A DNA stretch of 64,000 nt from Punica granatum (GCF_007655135.1 NC_045131.1:23854001-23918000); one strand, 5' to 3'; positions 35,306 through 48,689 are shown, counted from the stretch's first letter. Program-made: numbers and translations. Notes: generated by a model not told the origin, from the letters alone.

Positions 35306-37041
35306 TGTTAGTGTTTCTGCTATGGACTAAGCAAACATGGTTTGCGGCGTTTTGGGTTTTAGATGAATGAATAGTGCATTTTCAAATTGCTGGGGAGAAA
35401 GAGTGATGAAAATGGTTTTGGAATCACAGCTGAGATCAGAACTCATTTTGAATAGTGTAGATTCGATTAGGTTGATTTTATCCAAACAGGATGATGATAA
35501 TTTTGTTATTGGTCATGTTCATTATGATTTTTTGTTTTTGCTTTATATTGTTGATCAACATGCAGATATTGATCAGTAAACGTCATAAATAGAAGCTGCA
35601 TCCCAAAAGGCATATTCTAGTAAGTAGAATAAACTTTACATCGTTATTCAGTAATAATAATAATAATAATAAAGTTTACATCGTTCACCTAAAATTAACG
35701 GTTACATCCAAGACTCATGAGTACATATATAAGTTGCATCCTAAAATTATATCTGGAATAACGATATCGATACATAGGATGTTCTATTCAAGAGTAATTT
35801 CACGATAGTAACATCTTCTTTGTGTTTTCTTCACCAGCAATTACCAAATATCAAACAATAGGAGGCATGTCACCGGGAAAAAAGATACGCAGCTGCCTTT
35901 CATCTTTACAGGATGTTTTTGGTCTTCAGACTTTATAACTGCAACCGCAAACTCATTAGAATATGCTCTGCGACTTACTCTTGACAGATTCCCGGACTCC
36001 TGCAGAAGTAGAAGGAAGTATGTGCACATCTCATGTTTCATTGTCGAAAGCATAGCTAACGATTTAAATTGGAAAGAACTATGCTTTCAGTTGCAGAATG
36101 AACTCATCTCGTCTATCATGGTATGAATCACTATGAAAGCCCTGATGGAAACTCAGTTCTTATGTCACTAAACATAGCAGCTTCTGATCAAGGGCTACCT
36201 ATTTCAAATGCCTCATATATTGAATCTTCGGATCTTATCAAATCTAAATCCTCCTATAACACCAGTAATGGTGTATTACTTAACCGTATAATGCTTTTAG
36301 ATATACTGACATGCAGCTTTTTGTCATTAGCCGAAAAGCCCAATCCTTTATAGATAGATTGGACGAGTGAAACTTCATAACAGCGTAACTGGGTCGCTCT
36401 TGAAACCCGATAACCAATCTCATTTCATGAAGAAGTAACATGCAACCACATGGCGCAAGGCAACCGAAAAATCATGAGAAAAACGAGCAAGGATTTACTA
36501 TAATAGCAATAGCATCCTGCGATGATAGCAAGATTGATAGCATAAGTTGCAAAATATATTAGCCAATCTGTGAGTTCCGTGCTTAGACACTAATCTAATT
36601 CCACCTCCAGTAACCTGCCAAACAAGAATGCACAAAAAGAGAAGAAAACTAGTAGAAGACTCATCAAAACAAAACAATCAATTATGTACCATAGAAAGAG
36701 ACGAAAGCAATTAAAGCTCCAAACTTCTCACTGCTCAGGAAAACCCCAGAAGGCGAACGAGTTCTGCAAAATCAAAAGGTGCTGTAGTGTGGTCTGCGGG
36801 AAGCTGAGGTTGTTAGGATATGCTTAGGGAGAGGGAGTCGCGGGTACGGTCTCCACCATCATCCGGTTGAGGAGATGGGATCGCACTAGATAAGTCAACT
36901 CGAATCAGAACTGGAACTTGCAAAGTCTGAGCTCGTTTAGCAACAAGAGAAGGTATTTATCCCCAGTCTTTCCTCTAAGGTGTCGTTCTAGGTGGGTATT
37001 TGTGAGCAAACTTCATGGTAATCTTCGGTACTGCATTGCAG
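35306..37041. other. Intergenic with unassigned short open stretches
   Basis: Contains a (TAA)n run near 35652-35671. Short open stretches at 35367-35579 (plus), 36053-35841 (minus, with RAYSNEFAVAVIKSEDQKHP) and 36123-36353 (plus) have no recognised motif or convincing splice partner. Confidence 0.35.
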
Positions 37042-37158
37042 ACACAAACACTCTCTGGAGAAGCACAAAAGCTTGCCCAGGAAAATGCGAAACTCCAGTA
37101 TCGGATAGAGCATCTTGTCCGGGCTATTAAAGAGGCTGATCGAAGGTTAGAGGGGTAG
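37042..37158 (+). pseudogene. Orphan terminal exon encoding a coiled coil
   Basis: After the acceptor GCATTGCAG the frame reads LSGEAQKLAQENAKLQYRIE, then HLVRAIKEADRRLEG and a stop at 37156-37158. The heptad-like pattern and clean acceptor look like the real last exon of a conserved gene. No upstream exon was recognised, so it is either a gene fragment or the end of a gene whose other exons I cannot see. Confidence 0.4.
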
Positions 37159-38119
37159 TGAGATTTCTTTATTTTCCCTGAAGCACCTCCACACCATTAG
37201 CAGCAGGGCAATCTTATCATTGTCTGATTACAAAAGTTTTTGGAAAGGTGACAGAAGGTTTCGATTATACTGTAGACTGATTCAAAGAAATCTAATTCTT
37301 GTAATTACATTCTTGCCCACCTGATCGGTTGCCATATTAGTCAAAGATTGGCTTAGTTCTGCCTTCGTATAGTGCAGTGTTTTTCCATTATGAGATTCTC
37401 GTGTGTGCTCGGTTTCTTCGTGACATATACCTGATTGAAACGAGTGAGAAGTCTGCAGATGCCAAATGTTGACAATTTTACTGTTTATTCGTTGAATGCT
37501 GTCAAAATTTATCTATTTTATGGAACTAATTCTGTAGTTGTTAAAACTCATTAGAAATCAATGGATAAAACAGCAAAAAATTGCATCTCTCTTATGATTA
37601 AATGAACATTTCATAGTTCCACTCCATGGACTCTGTTATGTTTTGAAGGATATAATAAGTTATCACCAGCAAGGTCTTGGGTTTGAGTATATATGGAGAA
37701 AATCCATGATTTGGAGACATTTATCCCTTAAGTGGGCCAATCTGTTTCTAAATGGATTAGTTGGAGCCCATTGAAATTCAGGATATCGTGGTGCACACTG
37801 AAATAGATAATAAGTTATCACTTGGCTGCAAACCAGCAACATTTGTGGTTGTCGATTTGCTATTTTTTTAGCTTAATATTCATATGATATGCATGATCCC
37901 AAATTTGACTCAGAAGGCAGGCTGCCATATGAGGCTCTGCAGCCGCTGCCTACCACTGTCTGCGTTCACCACTTACATGAAGAAATGAAGTCTTATTGAG
38001 ATACCATTTAACATCAATCCAAACTTAATGTCAGTTTCATCTCAAAGAAAGAAAGAAAAAAAAAAACACTGATGAAGCTTCTTTTATGATGGGAAAAAAG
38101 AAGACAATAAAATGACATT
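37159..38119. other. Intergenic, nothing recognised
   Basis: AT-rich sequence without coding signal or clear repeats. Confidence 0.4.
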
Positions 38120-39097
38120 AAAGTAATTCTTCTCATCCTCGTCTCGAAGATGGTTCGATGCGCAGATCGGTGACATATCAGGTGAGGAACGGACTGGAAC
38201 TTTGCTTCACCAATTTCTGAATCTCTATTGATTGCTTTGTTCGTCTCTTGAACTTTGATTGAACTCTGTATGATTCGAACTTCTCGGTGTGGGGAAAGTT
38301 TAATTTGTTGCGAGTTTAGCGATCATGTCGGATGTGGGAAGCTGTCGGTTTTCGGTTTGGTTCTTTCATGGCTGTGCTATTGATGAATCGGGGTTAGCTG
38401 CCATCTGCTAGGAATTCAATGGATTACAGATGGAGCAGGAAGTAGAGGTAGAGTTGGTTGGTTGCTGCAGTTGATTCTTATGCTTGGAAGTTGAAATGTG
38501 CGGAGACTTTGTCAGTTAGAGGGGCAAGAAATGCTCTGCTTCTCAATTTTGATTATCCCGATATGATCAGAGTTACCATATTAACTAAGTAGGATCATAT
38601 GGTTGAGGTGATGGAATTGAAGTTGGAGAACGGTAACTGCTAGAATTAGTGAAAAATGAAAATCTTTCCTATTCTGATTTTTGGGCTTGCTGTGGTCTGT
38701 CAGTAGAATCTTGTAAGGTTCATTGCTAGTTAAAAGCGGTAGGATAACTTGGCTCTGTTTTTGGCCAATTGGTATCTGGCCACAATGACGAGAAACATAG
38801 GTAAGAAAGCATAAGTTTAAACTTCTAGACAGTAAAATTTGTCTGATAGGTGGGATCTCATGATAATATTTCACAACTTACAAAAGCATCCAAATTACAA
38901 TGAAATTAAATATCATGCCAGGTTATCTCCAAATCTGATGGTCATAGAGTTCATTGCTTTTCATCTTACCATGCTACAAAGTCAGATAGTAGCTGAAATG
39001 CAATTGTTGTGGCATTTATGCTGTGGCTGCATCTTGATGCTTCTTTGTAACCATCTTCGCCTGAATATGATTATGAAAGTATTTTACTGTTGCAGAA
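38120..39097 (+). promoter_or_regulatory. Probable 5' UTR exon and leader intron of hydrolase copy B
   Basis: The sequence CTCATCCTCGTCTCGAAG near 38137, ending CATATCAG/GTGAGG at about 38181, looks like a non-coding first exon with a donor. The next ~900 bp would be a leader intron ending in TTGCAG before ATG 39098. The equivalent of copy A is mostly outside the window. Confidence 0.35.
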
Positions 39098-42000
39098 ATG
39101 GAAGATGGGAGACAAAACCAAGGAGATCCAAGTGCTCCATTAGTTGTAAGTCTAATCTTTTGCTTTATATTTGTATGCCTTGTATATCTTGTTTCGCAGC
39201 CCCTCGTCCATCTCATTTTTTCTTTTTAGATCATTTATTATCGCATTTTGAAACATATGGTAGCTAAGTTTACCTTATCCTGTCATGCGCATGTAAGGGT
39301 TTTTAGTTTATCCTGTCATGCGCATGTAAGGGTTTTCACTCAACTGAGCATTTTTTTTCTTTTTACATTTTTTCATTTACCATCTGCTTTCTTATGTGTG
39401 CTTTATGAAAGTTAGGTAACAGGTTTAGTGACTAAATTGGAAAAATAATATTTCTTCTTATATTTGGATTTTAATACAAGTATCTCCTTTTTTTGTTCAG
39501 TGAGTTAAGTCATTCCTTTCCCACTGAATGCTATATTCACCTCCAAAGTTTCAGGTTTGCCTCTGTAGTGTAATCCAGGAAATTGACCAGCGGCTATATT
39601 TTGATTTTCAGGCACAAAATTCTGCTTATGATGGACTTTTGCCTCAGCTTTTTACCTCTATGCCATCTCTGAATGAAGCTGCATCATATCTTTCACAGAC
39701 AGCATCATACCTAACTGGCTGTTTCACAGATTACTCAGGTGGTTTTCTTGTTTCATCCATGGAATGCCTACTCTCTCTTGCGAATTTGGTGTTTGTTGTA
39801 CCCAAGTTTCAACTTTGAAAGATTTCCCGAGATCACTCTTTTGTTTTCATTTGCTGAGACTAAATTTCCGGCATATAGAAAGTACTTAATCTGCAATCTC
39901 TTCTGCAATGCTTGTGGCATCAGGCAGTACTGGGAATGGGATTTCCATTTTTCAGGGGTATTGCTCTGCTGGATGATGCTTACGAATGTCTTTCATGGAA
40001 GGCTATTAGTCAGACTTGTCGGTTACTGTTTAATAAAATCCATGCTTCAAAAATTATATTCTATTAGAATTGTATCCCAGAGTTGGGAGCTTCATGGTTT
40101 TCCTTTTATTCATAAAAAAAGAAAATAAAGGTTACGTTCTATCCAAGATATTCAAAAGACTGTCATCTAATGTTTGGTTTATAGGATTAGTGATAATATA
40201 TGTGTTAAATTTATGTCCCTCTATGTGTAGGCTGAGAAAATAATAAAACGCGACGAATTAAATTAAGTGGAAGGCAAATGAGTGAGCCTGGTCATCAGAT
40301 CCAAGCTCACATAAAAGTTGAAATAATAAATGACCACTTGGTGACTAACCTAAATGCATAAGCTTATAGATGGAGCCACGGACATATGTATTATCTAAGA
40401 CTCTGTACTTGATAACATGTACTGTTTCAGTGAATGTTTCGGTGATTTCATTTTTCAGCTTTATTGAGCGTGCGCGGAGGACAGTTTGAGGTTCAGCTGA
40501 TGACATAGGGTGGCTTTGACGGGATCCTAAATTACCTCCTGTTGAAGATGGGACTGAAAAGCATAACATAATTCTCGATAACATCAGGTAACACATTTTT
40601 TAATATCCACATAATTTTGCCTTACTTCATCATGAATGTTACTGATTACATTTTCGCTTGTTGTCAGGCATGGTATACACACACTACCAAAATCACTGGT
40701 ATACCTGTTAGTTCCAGGTACCGATCTCTGATTGTCTCACAATTATGCTCTGTAATAGCCCGTAGGAGTTATAGTTTGGTTTGAAAACTATCTTTAAGTT
40801 TAATGGCATAGAAGTATAACCACTTTACTAAGCATAGTAGAGGGTACTCATTCATAGTTTGCCATGCTGTAAATTGCAAAGCCTCTCTTCCGTTCTTCCA
40901 CCAATATATGTGTTCATTGTGTTAAAGCACCGACAGGAATTTAAAAGGGTGCAAAAGACATTGCCGATCAATCTACAAGATTACTAACATCCCAAAAGCA
41001 GTGACTATTGGGCAGACACTTGAAATCTCTGAACCATCTCTCAAAACCTATTATGTTAATTGAGAGGGGGATGCTTCTAAAGAGTATCTTTCAATAATGT
41101 ACATCAAGTAATGCACATTACTGAAATGTTGTCCTCCAAGTAAGCAAGCATGTCACTGGACGTCCTTATATGGACGAAGAAAGGTTTTCATGTCGAGATT
41201 CAGGGCTTATTAGCATGATCAAACCAGCCTTTTGTGTTTCCTGTATCTAGTGATGATGACTCCTTTATTGCTAGGAGCAGCTGACATTTCTGAATGATGT
41301 GACATCTTCTTCGGGTACTAAAAATTCGATTGTTGGGTTTTTAGAGCTGTAACTTTTGGAGAGCATTTTTGCTGAAATAAGAAATTTTTGTAAGATGTAT
41401 AAATAAAAATGGACACTGTGGTCAAGATGTTGCATTAACAGGAAGATAGACATCTCTACCATGTAAAAGTTATTCCTCTGAAAGAAATGCTCAATATATA
41501 TACTCGTAGAAGCTTGAAGCATTTGGCCTGTGGTACAACTGTTTTTGGCTATTTCATGGGGTTGGCAGGTCTCTTCAGTAATCATGGGCCAATGTATTTT
41601 GTAAAGACGAAGATGGCTTTTTCCAAAGATGGGCTTGGCATGTCATATTGCCAAGATTCACAGTGAGGTATCTCGGATTTCTTTTGCTTAGTATGCAAGT
41701 GATGTATACATATTTATACCTGTGAAGCTATCTCTGCTAATATTGCATGATTAACATTCCATCTTTACTGCTTTGGCGAAAAAATTTCTGGACAGGCTTC
41801 AGTTGAAAAAAATGCTAGAGAGATCAAAGAGTACATTGAGGAAATTTATTGGGCCTTCAACAAAGGTGTGATGTTACTCGGGCATAGCAAAGGGGGGGAT
41901 AGACAGCGCAGCTGCCTTATCATTGTACTGGTCTGCGCTGAAAGATAAGGTTGCTGGGTTGGCAATAGCCCAGAGTCCATATGGTGGGACCCCTGTAGCT

Positions 42001-43424
42001 TTAGACATTCTTCGAGAGGGGCAGCTCGGTGATTATGTCAGTCTAAGGAAACTCAAGGAAATCGTGATATGTAAAGTGATCAAGGTACTTGCTTTCTAAA
42101 TCTATTGATCTTTTGATTGGCCCTGAAAGGAGAAATGGCACATTAAGCTTTGAATTACGTAATGACCATTTTTTGAAGGGATTTACATTATTTCTCTTAA
42201 GTTTTGGTGCAATTATATGATGTACCCTGAAGTTTGACAATTCATCATTTTGATTACCCTGCATCCCAAGATCACATGCTGGCCCAATTCGCATTGTAAA
42301 ATTTTAGTTTTCGCCACTTTGCAACATGAACAAGATCACATAATCCTTCTTTATGTGGTAAATTTTTTTACAAAGTTTTGATCTTGGTACCGCTTTATGT
42401 CAAATCCGTGAGACTTTGAAGAAGCCATTAAAAAGGAAAAAAGAAAAAAAAAACGATCATGTTTTTCCTGCTCCCGGTTGTGCACGATTTCCATGGGAAA
42501 ATAGCTGGTGATTTCAAAAGAAGATTTTGGATGCAGGTAACCAAAAGCAAAATATTGAATTTTTCAACTTCGTGATCATGTAATATCGAGGGTGCAAAGC
42601 AGCCCAAACTTAATAATACTGTAGGATGTCAATTGGTGTAGAACCTTAGGTAGTAGGTACGGAGTGGTCTAAACACTAAGTTCAGGGTGTAAATACATGT
42701 TCACCCTCCATATTGCTCCTCCATGGTCATATGCGATTTCAAAAAGACTATTGATCCATGCATTTACATCCATATAATTCATAATTAATCGATATTACAT
42801 GGAGACAGACGAGTACAATGATGTATGTTCTTTATTCCTCTTTATTTATTACATACATATGCTTCAACTTAGTCTAGATCAGCTTAGAAGCCATTTCTTG
42901 TCTTCTAGCAGTAGCAGACCTTATTTCTTACAAATGCCGTGGTTCTTCTGTAGGGCGACATGCAAGCTTTGATAGACTTGACTTATGAGAAGCAGAAGGA
43001 GTTCCTTTCGAAACACCAACTTCCCAGAGAACTCCCCGTGTTGTCATTCCACACAGAAGCGGGCATTTCACCTGCAGTAGTAGCTTCCTTATCCCATGTG
43101 GCCCATGCGGAACTGCCTCTGGGCCAACCCACAAAGCTGCCCGTGGTGATTCCCCTTGGTGCAGCAATGGCTGCATGTGCGCAGGTCATCCAGGCTCAGT
43201 ACGGGAAGAAGAGAGATGGGCTCGTGACCCGCTGCAATGCGTAGGTGCCAGGCTCATTGGTGGTCCAGCCCACTCGTAAGCTGGACCATGCCTGGATGGT
43301 CTACTCGTCTCTGAATGATGACCCTTCCAAAGCCGATGCTTCTCAGGTGGGTGAAGCTCTCTTGACCTCGCTTGTGGATGTGGGGCAGAAGAAGATGCAG
43401 GAGCTTTCAGGGAAAGACGAGTGA
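39098..43424 (+). pseudogene. Alpha/beta-hydrolase pseudogene (copy B)
   Basis: Exon equivalents are at 39098-39145, 39612-39738, a remnant of exon 3 near 39910-39956, 40459-40587, and then onward to 42954-43424. A deletion bounded by GCTTGTGGCAT removes the acceptor and most of exon 3. CGA-to-TGA changes give stops at 40487-40489 and 40517-40519. A run of seven G instead of six at about 41892-41898 shifts the frame inside the GHSKGG nucleophile motif. GAG has become TAG at 43242-43244. Splice sites are otherwise kept. It cannot encode the enzyme; it is the decayed partner of 316-4995. Confidence 0.93.
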
Positions 43425-44081
43425 AGTGAGGGACCGCCCTGAGGCCATTTAGATCTGGAAAACTCGGAGGATCTCCCCATACTTCCATTGCCTTTTCCGC
43501 TTCGCTGGGCTTACATTACAATGCGTGCTCTTCTTTCTCTTATAATTCGTCAGATCTTGTAAAGTGTGATTCAGTATTAGTTGATTTTATTTTATTTTTA
43601 AGAAATTGAAAACAGAAACAAGAACCGGAATGAAACTCTGTGTATCATTGACTAGCGTGTTGTAAATGGTAAAATCTCTCATCTTTTGTAATGTTAAACC
43701 GAGGCTTCAATTATCCCTGAAGTGCCTGCATTTACTTCGTGCATAGATCTTCTTGTATTACTCCAGGTGTAAATTTAAGCAAAGCTTTGTAAGTTTGGCT
43801 CATCAGAATTCGGAAGATCATTCTTGAGGGATGTGGAGAATTCAGTGTTAATTAAACGCATGCTTTCGACCAGATTCTTGAATAGGTGGGCAGGAAGAGC
43901 CGCCCGATGTTAATTAATTATGGATGTTACCACTTCTTCCTCAGTCTTCGCCGTACTCTTTCAATTACAACATAAACCTTTTGTCATTCGATGATGCCAT
44001 GTCGTTCAATAATTCGGGTTTGAGGAATATAACAAGATGACTGCAACCAGTAAAGATGTATTGAATTCTGCAGTTTGAATC
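43425..44081. other. Downstream flank of hydrolase copy B
   Basis: Corresponds to 4996-5680 of copy A with small indels. Non-coding. Confidence 0.6.
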
Positions 44082-44259
44082 TTTCATTTGCCTACATATC
44101 AAAAAGGAATCTTCATTTTTCTAAACTGAGACTAAACACCAATCTATATCTATACATCTATATAAAATATTAAAAGGCGGGCCAAAGTATCGGGAAGGGC
44201 CACGTAGGACAAATGAGGCTTTTCCTTGCGAGACCCTTTGTCTGATTACCAATAGCCAT

Positions 44260-45159
44260 TAGGGGTGATCAGTTTCGGGTGCCCTGTTTTTTTCACGATA
44301 CCCAGACCCTACCCTGTAAGGGTTCGGTACCAAGATTTTGGAACCGAATCCTATCCTGTTGAATCCTGGAACCGAAACCTGTATTATACCACAGGTTTCG
44401 GGTACCCTATTGGAACCTGTTAATTTTTTTATATCACTAAATAAAACCGAAAATATCACACCCATAATTAGTAATCACCGCAAATTATTTGAATCAACAA
44501 CGTGTGACCACCCTACGGAATTGTTTTTCGATATTTAAAGAAGATAAAACCATAATCATTACCTATTTTCCACAAACCAGCTCCGAAACATTCAAGGAAT
44601 CAATTGCAAAAAAGCTACCTGTCATCGTACTTCTCATTACAAATTCGAGCAATTAACTGCGTTATTTTACCGGCAAAGGACCAAGATCACAAAGTCCAGC
44701 AAGATCGAGACAAATTTGAGATCCCAATACCTCAAATTAAATCAGAAGCGGGATTAAGGCACAAGCAAGGACCGAGACGAGAGTGGAGGTAAGGGAGCAG
44801 TAGAAACCCAACGAGATTTGGTTCCATCACCATCAGAGGGGACAATTAATCAGAAATCAACCAAACCAGAAGAAGTCGACAAAATTAGGAAACCCCACCC
44901 TAGAAATGAAAACTCTCACCTCTTTCAATTCAGTTGGGCAATGCGGAGCGGATGCGGTAAGAGGTTGCGGTTGCAGAGATCGGATGTCAACAATAATGAG
45001 AGGAGGGATGGCGGAGAGCGGAAGAGAGGGAAAGGGAGGTAGGCAGCCGCAAATACTATCCGGACTCTACCATATTTTCAATACGAGTTACTCGAACTCT
45101 ACCCTACCGGGTAGGTTCCAACTGGTTCCGGGTATACTCGGTATCCGTGCACACCCCTA
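44260..45159. mobile_element. hAT-type non-autonomous element, 900 bp
   Basis: The ends are TAGGGGTG and CACCCCTA. Subterminal regions rich in GGGTACC/GGTTCC-type motifs occur at both sides. Flanks are ATAGCCAT (44252-44259) and TTAGCCAT (45160-45167), an 8-bp target duplication with one mismatch. The interior has no transposase. It lies within sequence present only in copy B. Confidence 0.75.
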
Positions 45160-45167
45160 TTAGCCAT

Positions 45168-45708
45168 ATCACAATTGGCACAATATTATGTTGCCATGTT
45201 GCTTCACGAAACCGAAACTATTTGCAATTATGGAAGACAAAAAGATTAAAATAATAAATCTATTAACTTGTTCATATTTTGCTGGGTAGTTTAAATTTTG
45301 GAAGACGTAAAAATTAAAATAATAAATCTATTAAATTTTTCATGTTTCGTTGGGTGGTTTAAATTTTGGTTGAGGATCTTGCACGAAAATATTAAATTTT
45401 TAAGAAAAAAATATAATATTAGTCAATCAGAATTTTTAATATAAACAATAATGACGATAAAATGATTTTTTGTAGAGCTATAACAGTAATTTTATTGATT
45501 ATTGCGATCATTTCCGTTCGTCTAGATTGATTAAATCCGGCTTCGATATTAGTGATTTCTCCTTGTGGATTACCTCTGGGTTCAAAGTCATAGTTTGCAA
45601 CTTGGTATAAGAATAAAATTTGATATCCTTATAGCTGGATCAGTTGCTTTAAACAAAAGGAACCTATAAATATTATGATACATATGTTCATGCGGCTTAA
45701 GGGGTCAA
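45168..45708. repeat. Copy-B-specific AT-rich segment with a 70-bp tandem duplication
   Basis: GATTAAAATAATAAATCTAT and TTGGGTGGTTTAAATTTTGG-like phrases occur twice (about 45243 and 45311). There is no gene. With the hAT element and about 170 bp on its left, this is absent from copy A. Confidence 0.6.
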
Positions 45709-46081
45709 ACAAGAGAGTTATCAAGAGCAACTTAGGGGGTTTGTGATGCCAGATAATTAGAAAATATTTGCAAATTAATCGAGTCTCTGTATGGACCGAC
45801 TAAACACCAAAAGATTTTGAGTATACATGATATTGCCTCATGAGTTCAATGCAATAACGCCAACATACTTATTCAAAGTTCAAAAGTGACCGTGATGGGA
45901 TTATTTATCATTATGTGAATGATTTGTTTTTGCTACCAATGAAAAAAAGGCAGTTTTGAGAGTTAGAACACCTTTCTGTTTTGAAAAAAAATAACTCACA
46001 AATTTCACATTGGAGTATCAAGGATTATAGTATATTATTCATGATACTGTATAACATTGGAGGCCAAACTCGCAACCAATT

Positions 46082-46442
46082 ATATGACGAAAAGAAAGTA
46101 TGATCTCCGTACCTATCTTGGAACAAACAAAAGGTTGCATAAAAGAGCTCAGCATAAACAAAGCGACCAGGAGACAATTTGCAAACACTTTGTAACTGAA
46201 AAGCATCAGGTAAATCTCAGTATTTGCAAAATCATGTGTTTTTTGGGTTTTCGATTGTTGAAAGGGCAAACTTCGAATGAAAATACTTGTGCATACATAA
46301 TCTTATGCAACTTTTTGGTATAGAATTTGGTTTTACCCTAACATTGATTTCAAGTGAGGTTAACACAGACAATCGCAAGAAACTGTTGGCAAATCATTGT
46401 GGAGGCTCAAAGTCGTTTATCCAGCATCTTCATGACTTGGTA
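46082..46442 (+). pseudogene. CACTA transposase-like fragment, copy B
   Basis: Same relic as at 6068-6441. Here the first piece is open (NKRLHKRAQHKQSDQETICK) with Gln where copy A has a stop. The second reads NHCGGSKSFIQHLHDL, but its acceptor region is deleted. The fragment is therefore older than the duplication and has drifted separately in each copy. Confidence 0.4.
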
Positions 46443-48679
46443 CGAATACTTACTGATCTTAAATCTTGTTTGCTTAGCTATCTAAAGAAGTGTTTAATCC
46501 CTAATTTATTAGGCATATTATGTGTGATTGTCTTCGGAGCTTTTTCTTCCTTATATTTGATGTACTTTTTTGGGGGGACTGTCTTGGGAGCTAATCTTAC
46601 TTTTCTTCCCAAATATTGTATTGGGTATTGTTTTGTGGAGTATGTATTTTATGAGATTGACTTCATTATTGGTCTATTGAAAATCATATTTAAATCGTGT
46701 AATGTAGATCTCTATGTTTTGTAATATAAAATTATTTAATATTATGATAGGAGTACTCATTTAATTTGTTTATTTAAATGGTGAAATGTACATGTAATCG
46801 TGCAGGTCCTTCCTACTTCGTCATTTTGGTGAAATAGGTGCAAGAAGAGTTAACGGTAGAAGATGATATGTTAGGTTCTTCTGTTGGTATGGACTGCCTT
46901 TTATAGGCATATGAACTATTTCGTAGAAACTTTTGTTAACTCTTATGATGTTCGGTATATTTTGTCAACCAAGCTCTTTTGATGATTTCTTCTTGATTAG
47001 AAATTGATAATTGTTACTTATGAGACTATATTTTTATTTTAGAGTTTCTAAGAAATGACATAATAAGTATTATCATATATTAGTTTTATTGTGGTTGCAG
47101 TAAAATGTCCATCATTTACCACGCATTGAGATGGTTAATGCGTCTGTCTCATCTACCATGATTTAGTTCGTCGAAAAAGCATATAAGTTTATACCCAAAA
47201 CAATTGTGACAAATGCTCTGTTATTATTTACAATAAAAAAAAAAGGGGGCAACAGATATTCCTATTTTCTTTCCACAATATTCATATTTCTTGCCACAAA
47301 AAATTTCTATTATTATGTGCTAACTGGATTCGATTTTCTCATGCCTCTTGAATAATGCAATATCTAGTTCTGCATTTGTAAAGGGTATTTTTTGCTAATA
47401 GTTTATTTGGTTAAGGAGACCCAAAATAAATCATCTTCCTTTTTATTTATAAAACCAATCATACCACAAAAAAAAGATATCACTTTAAATCCCTTCTAAC
47501 GTTAATTCGTTGTCAATTGTAAACCCATCAGTTCCTATGCAACAAAACAGATGCCTGCAACTGTACGTGCTAATAAGAGATTTTTCCAAAATGATGTTTT
47601 GTCTTGGCATAATAAAGGTTTATAATCCACTGAAGGGAAACAAGAAGAGAGACATGGAAGCTCCTTAGTGAAAATATTTAATCCTAGTATACATAGATGA
47701 CTTGTAATTAAAAATGCAAATGCACTATTTCCCTTATTCAACTGCTTTATCTCTATTTAATTTAAATATTTTAATTTTCTATATGATCAAACGAATAATT
47801 TTCTTGTTACTTTCTCTCTCTATGCATGTCCTCAATACATGTTTATTTTGATTAGGCTACACTCATCTGTCTTCTGTATTTATGAGTTTCATTTCATAGT
47901 TGGCGAAAAGTCAAAACAGCTCAAAATACTATGTTTTCAAATTCTTTGATTAAAATAAATAAAATTAACATGATAAAATATATGCAAGGGAATTCATGGT
48001 AAAATTTATTTTATATGAAACTAATGTTTTTATATCTATAATAATTATCCTAAAAATGATAATTACAAATAATATACAACAATAGTAAATAATAGGGTAA
48101 GTGTAGGCGTCATTCTGTAAGCTAAGACCGACTTTTAATTGTGGTTCCCCAAATTTTGAAAAGTGATCACTCCCGGAACTGTAAAAATTGCAAATACACT
48201 CCCTAATCTAGTGGAATTTCAAAACAGCCTAAAAGAATGATTAAAAAACTAAAAAGTAAAACAAAGTGAGAGAATGGTCAATTCTCCCTTTGTAATAGAG
48301 GGGAAGGGGTGAAATTTTATGGCATTCCATAAATCAATTCCTACTTTAAAAATACAATCATTTTTTTTATATTCCTATTGACAGATTTTTCATCTTTCGA
48401 GATGGAAAATGAACAAAAAAATTTCTTTTGTATAACATGATGTCATCATTAGATATTTTTTTGAGAGAAATCTAGAAATAGCAAATTTAATTTCTAAGTC
48501 AATCTCCGGAACATATCACTTGAACTCAGGAAAAGAGTGGATTGGGTCGGTTGAGATATAAAGAAATCTTTTATTATGTGAAAGCATAATTTTTTCAAAT
48601 GTTCTTTTTTATCCAACTAGGGTAGCCCTTCATTATTAAAAACATCGAACACAGTACTTAGTGCAGATTTGAGCGCCTA
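46443..48679. other. AT-rich non-coding part of copy B
   Basis: Matches 6442-8670. Nothing else recognised. Confidence 0.5.
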
Positions 48680-48689
48680 GGCCGAGTTT

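Larger units (their letters stand above)
38785..48679. repeat. Segmental duplication, copy B
   Basis: Homologous to 1-8670, same strand. Relative to A it lacks about 360 bp inside exon 3 and gains 1.6 kb at 44082-45708. It has a 35-bp tandem duplication near 39265-39335 (TATCCTGTCATGCGCATGTA twice) and ends where LINE sequence begins. Confidence 0.93.

Noticed and set aside
35367..36353. Candidate small genes with open frames of 70-76 codons
   Set aside because: No splice partners, domain or codon pattern distinguishes them from chance in AT-rich DNA.
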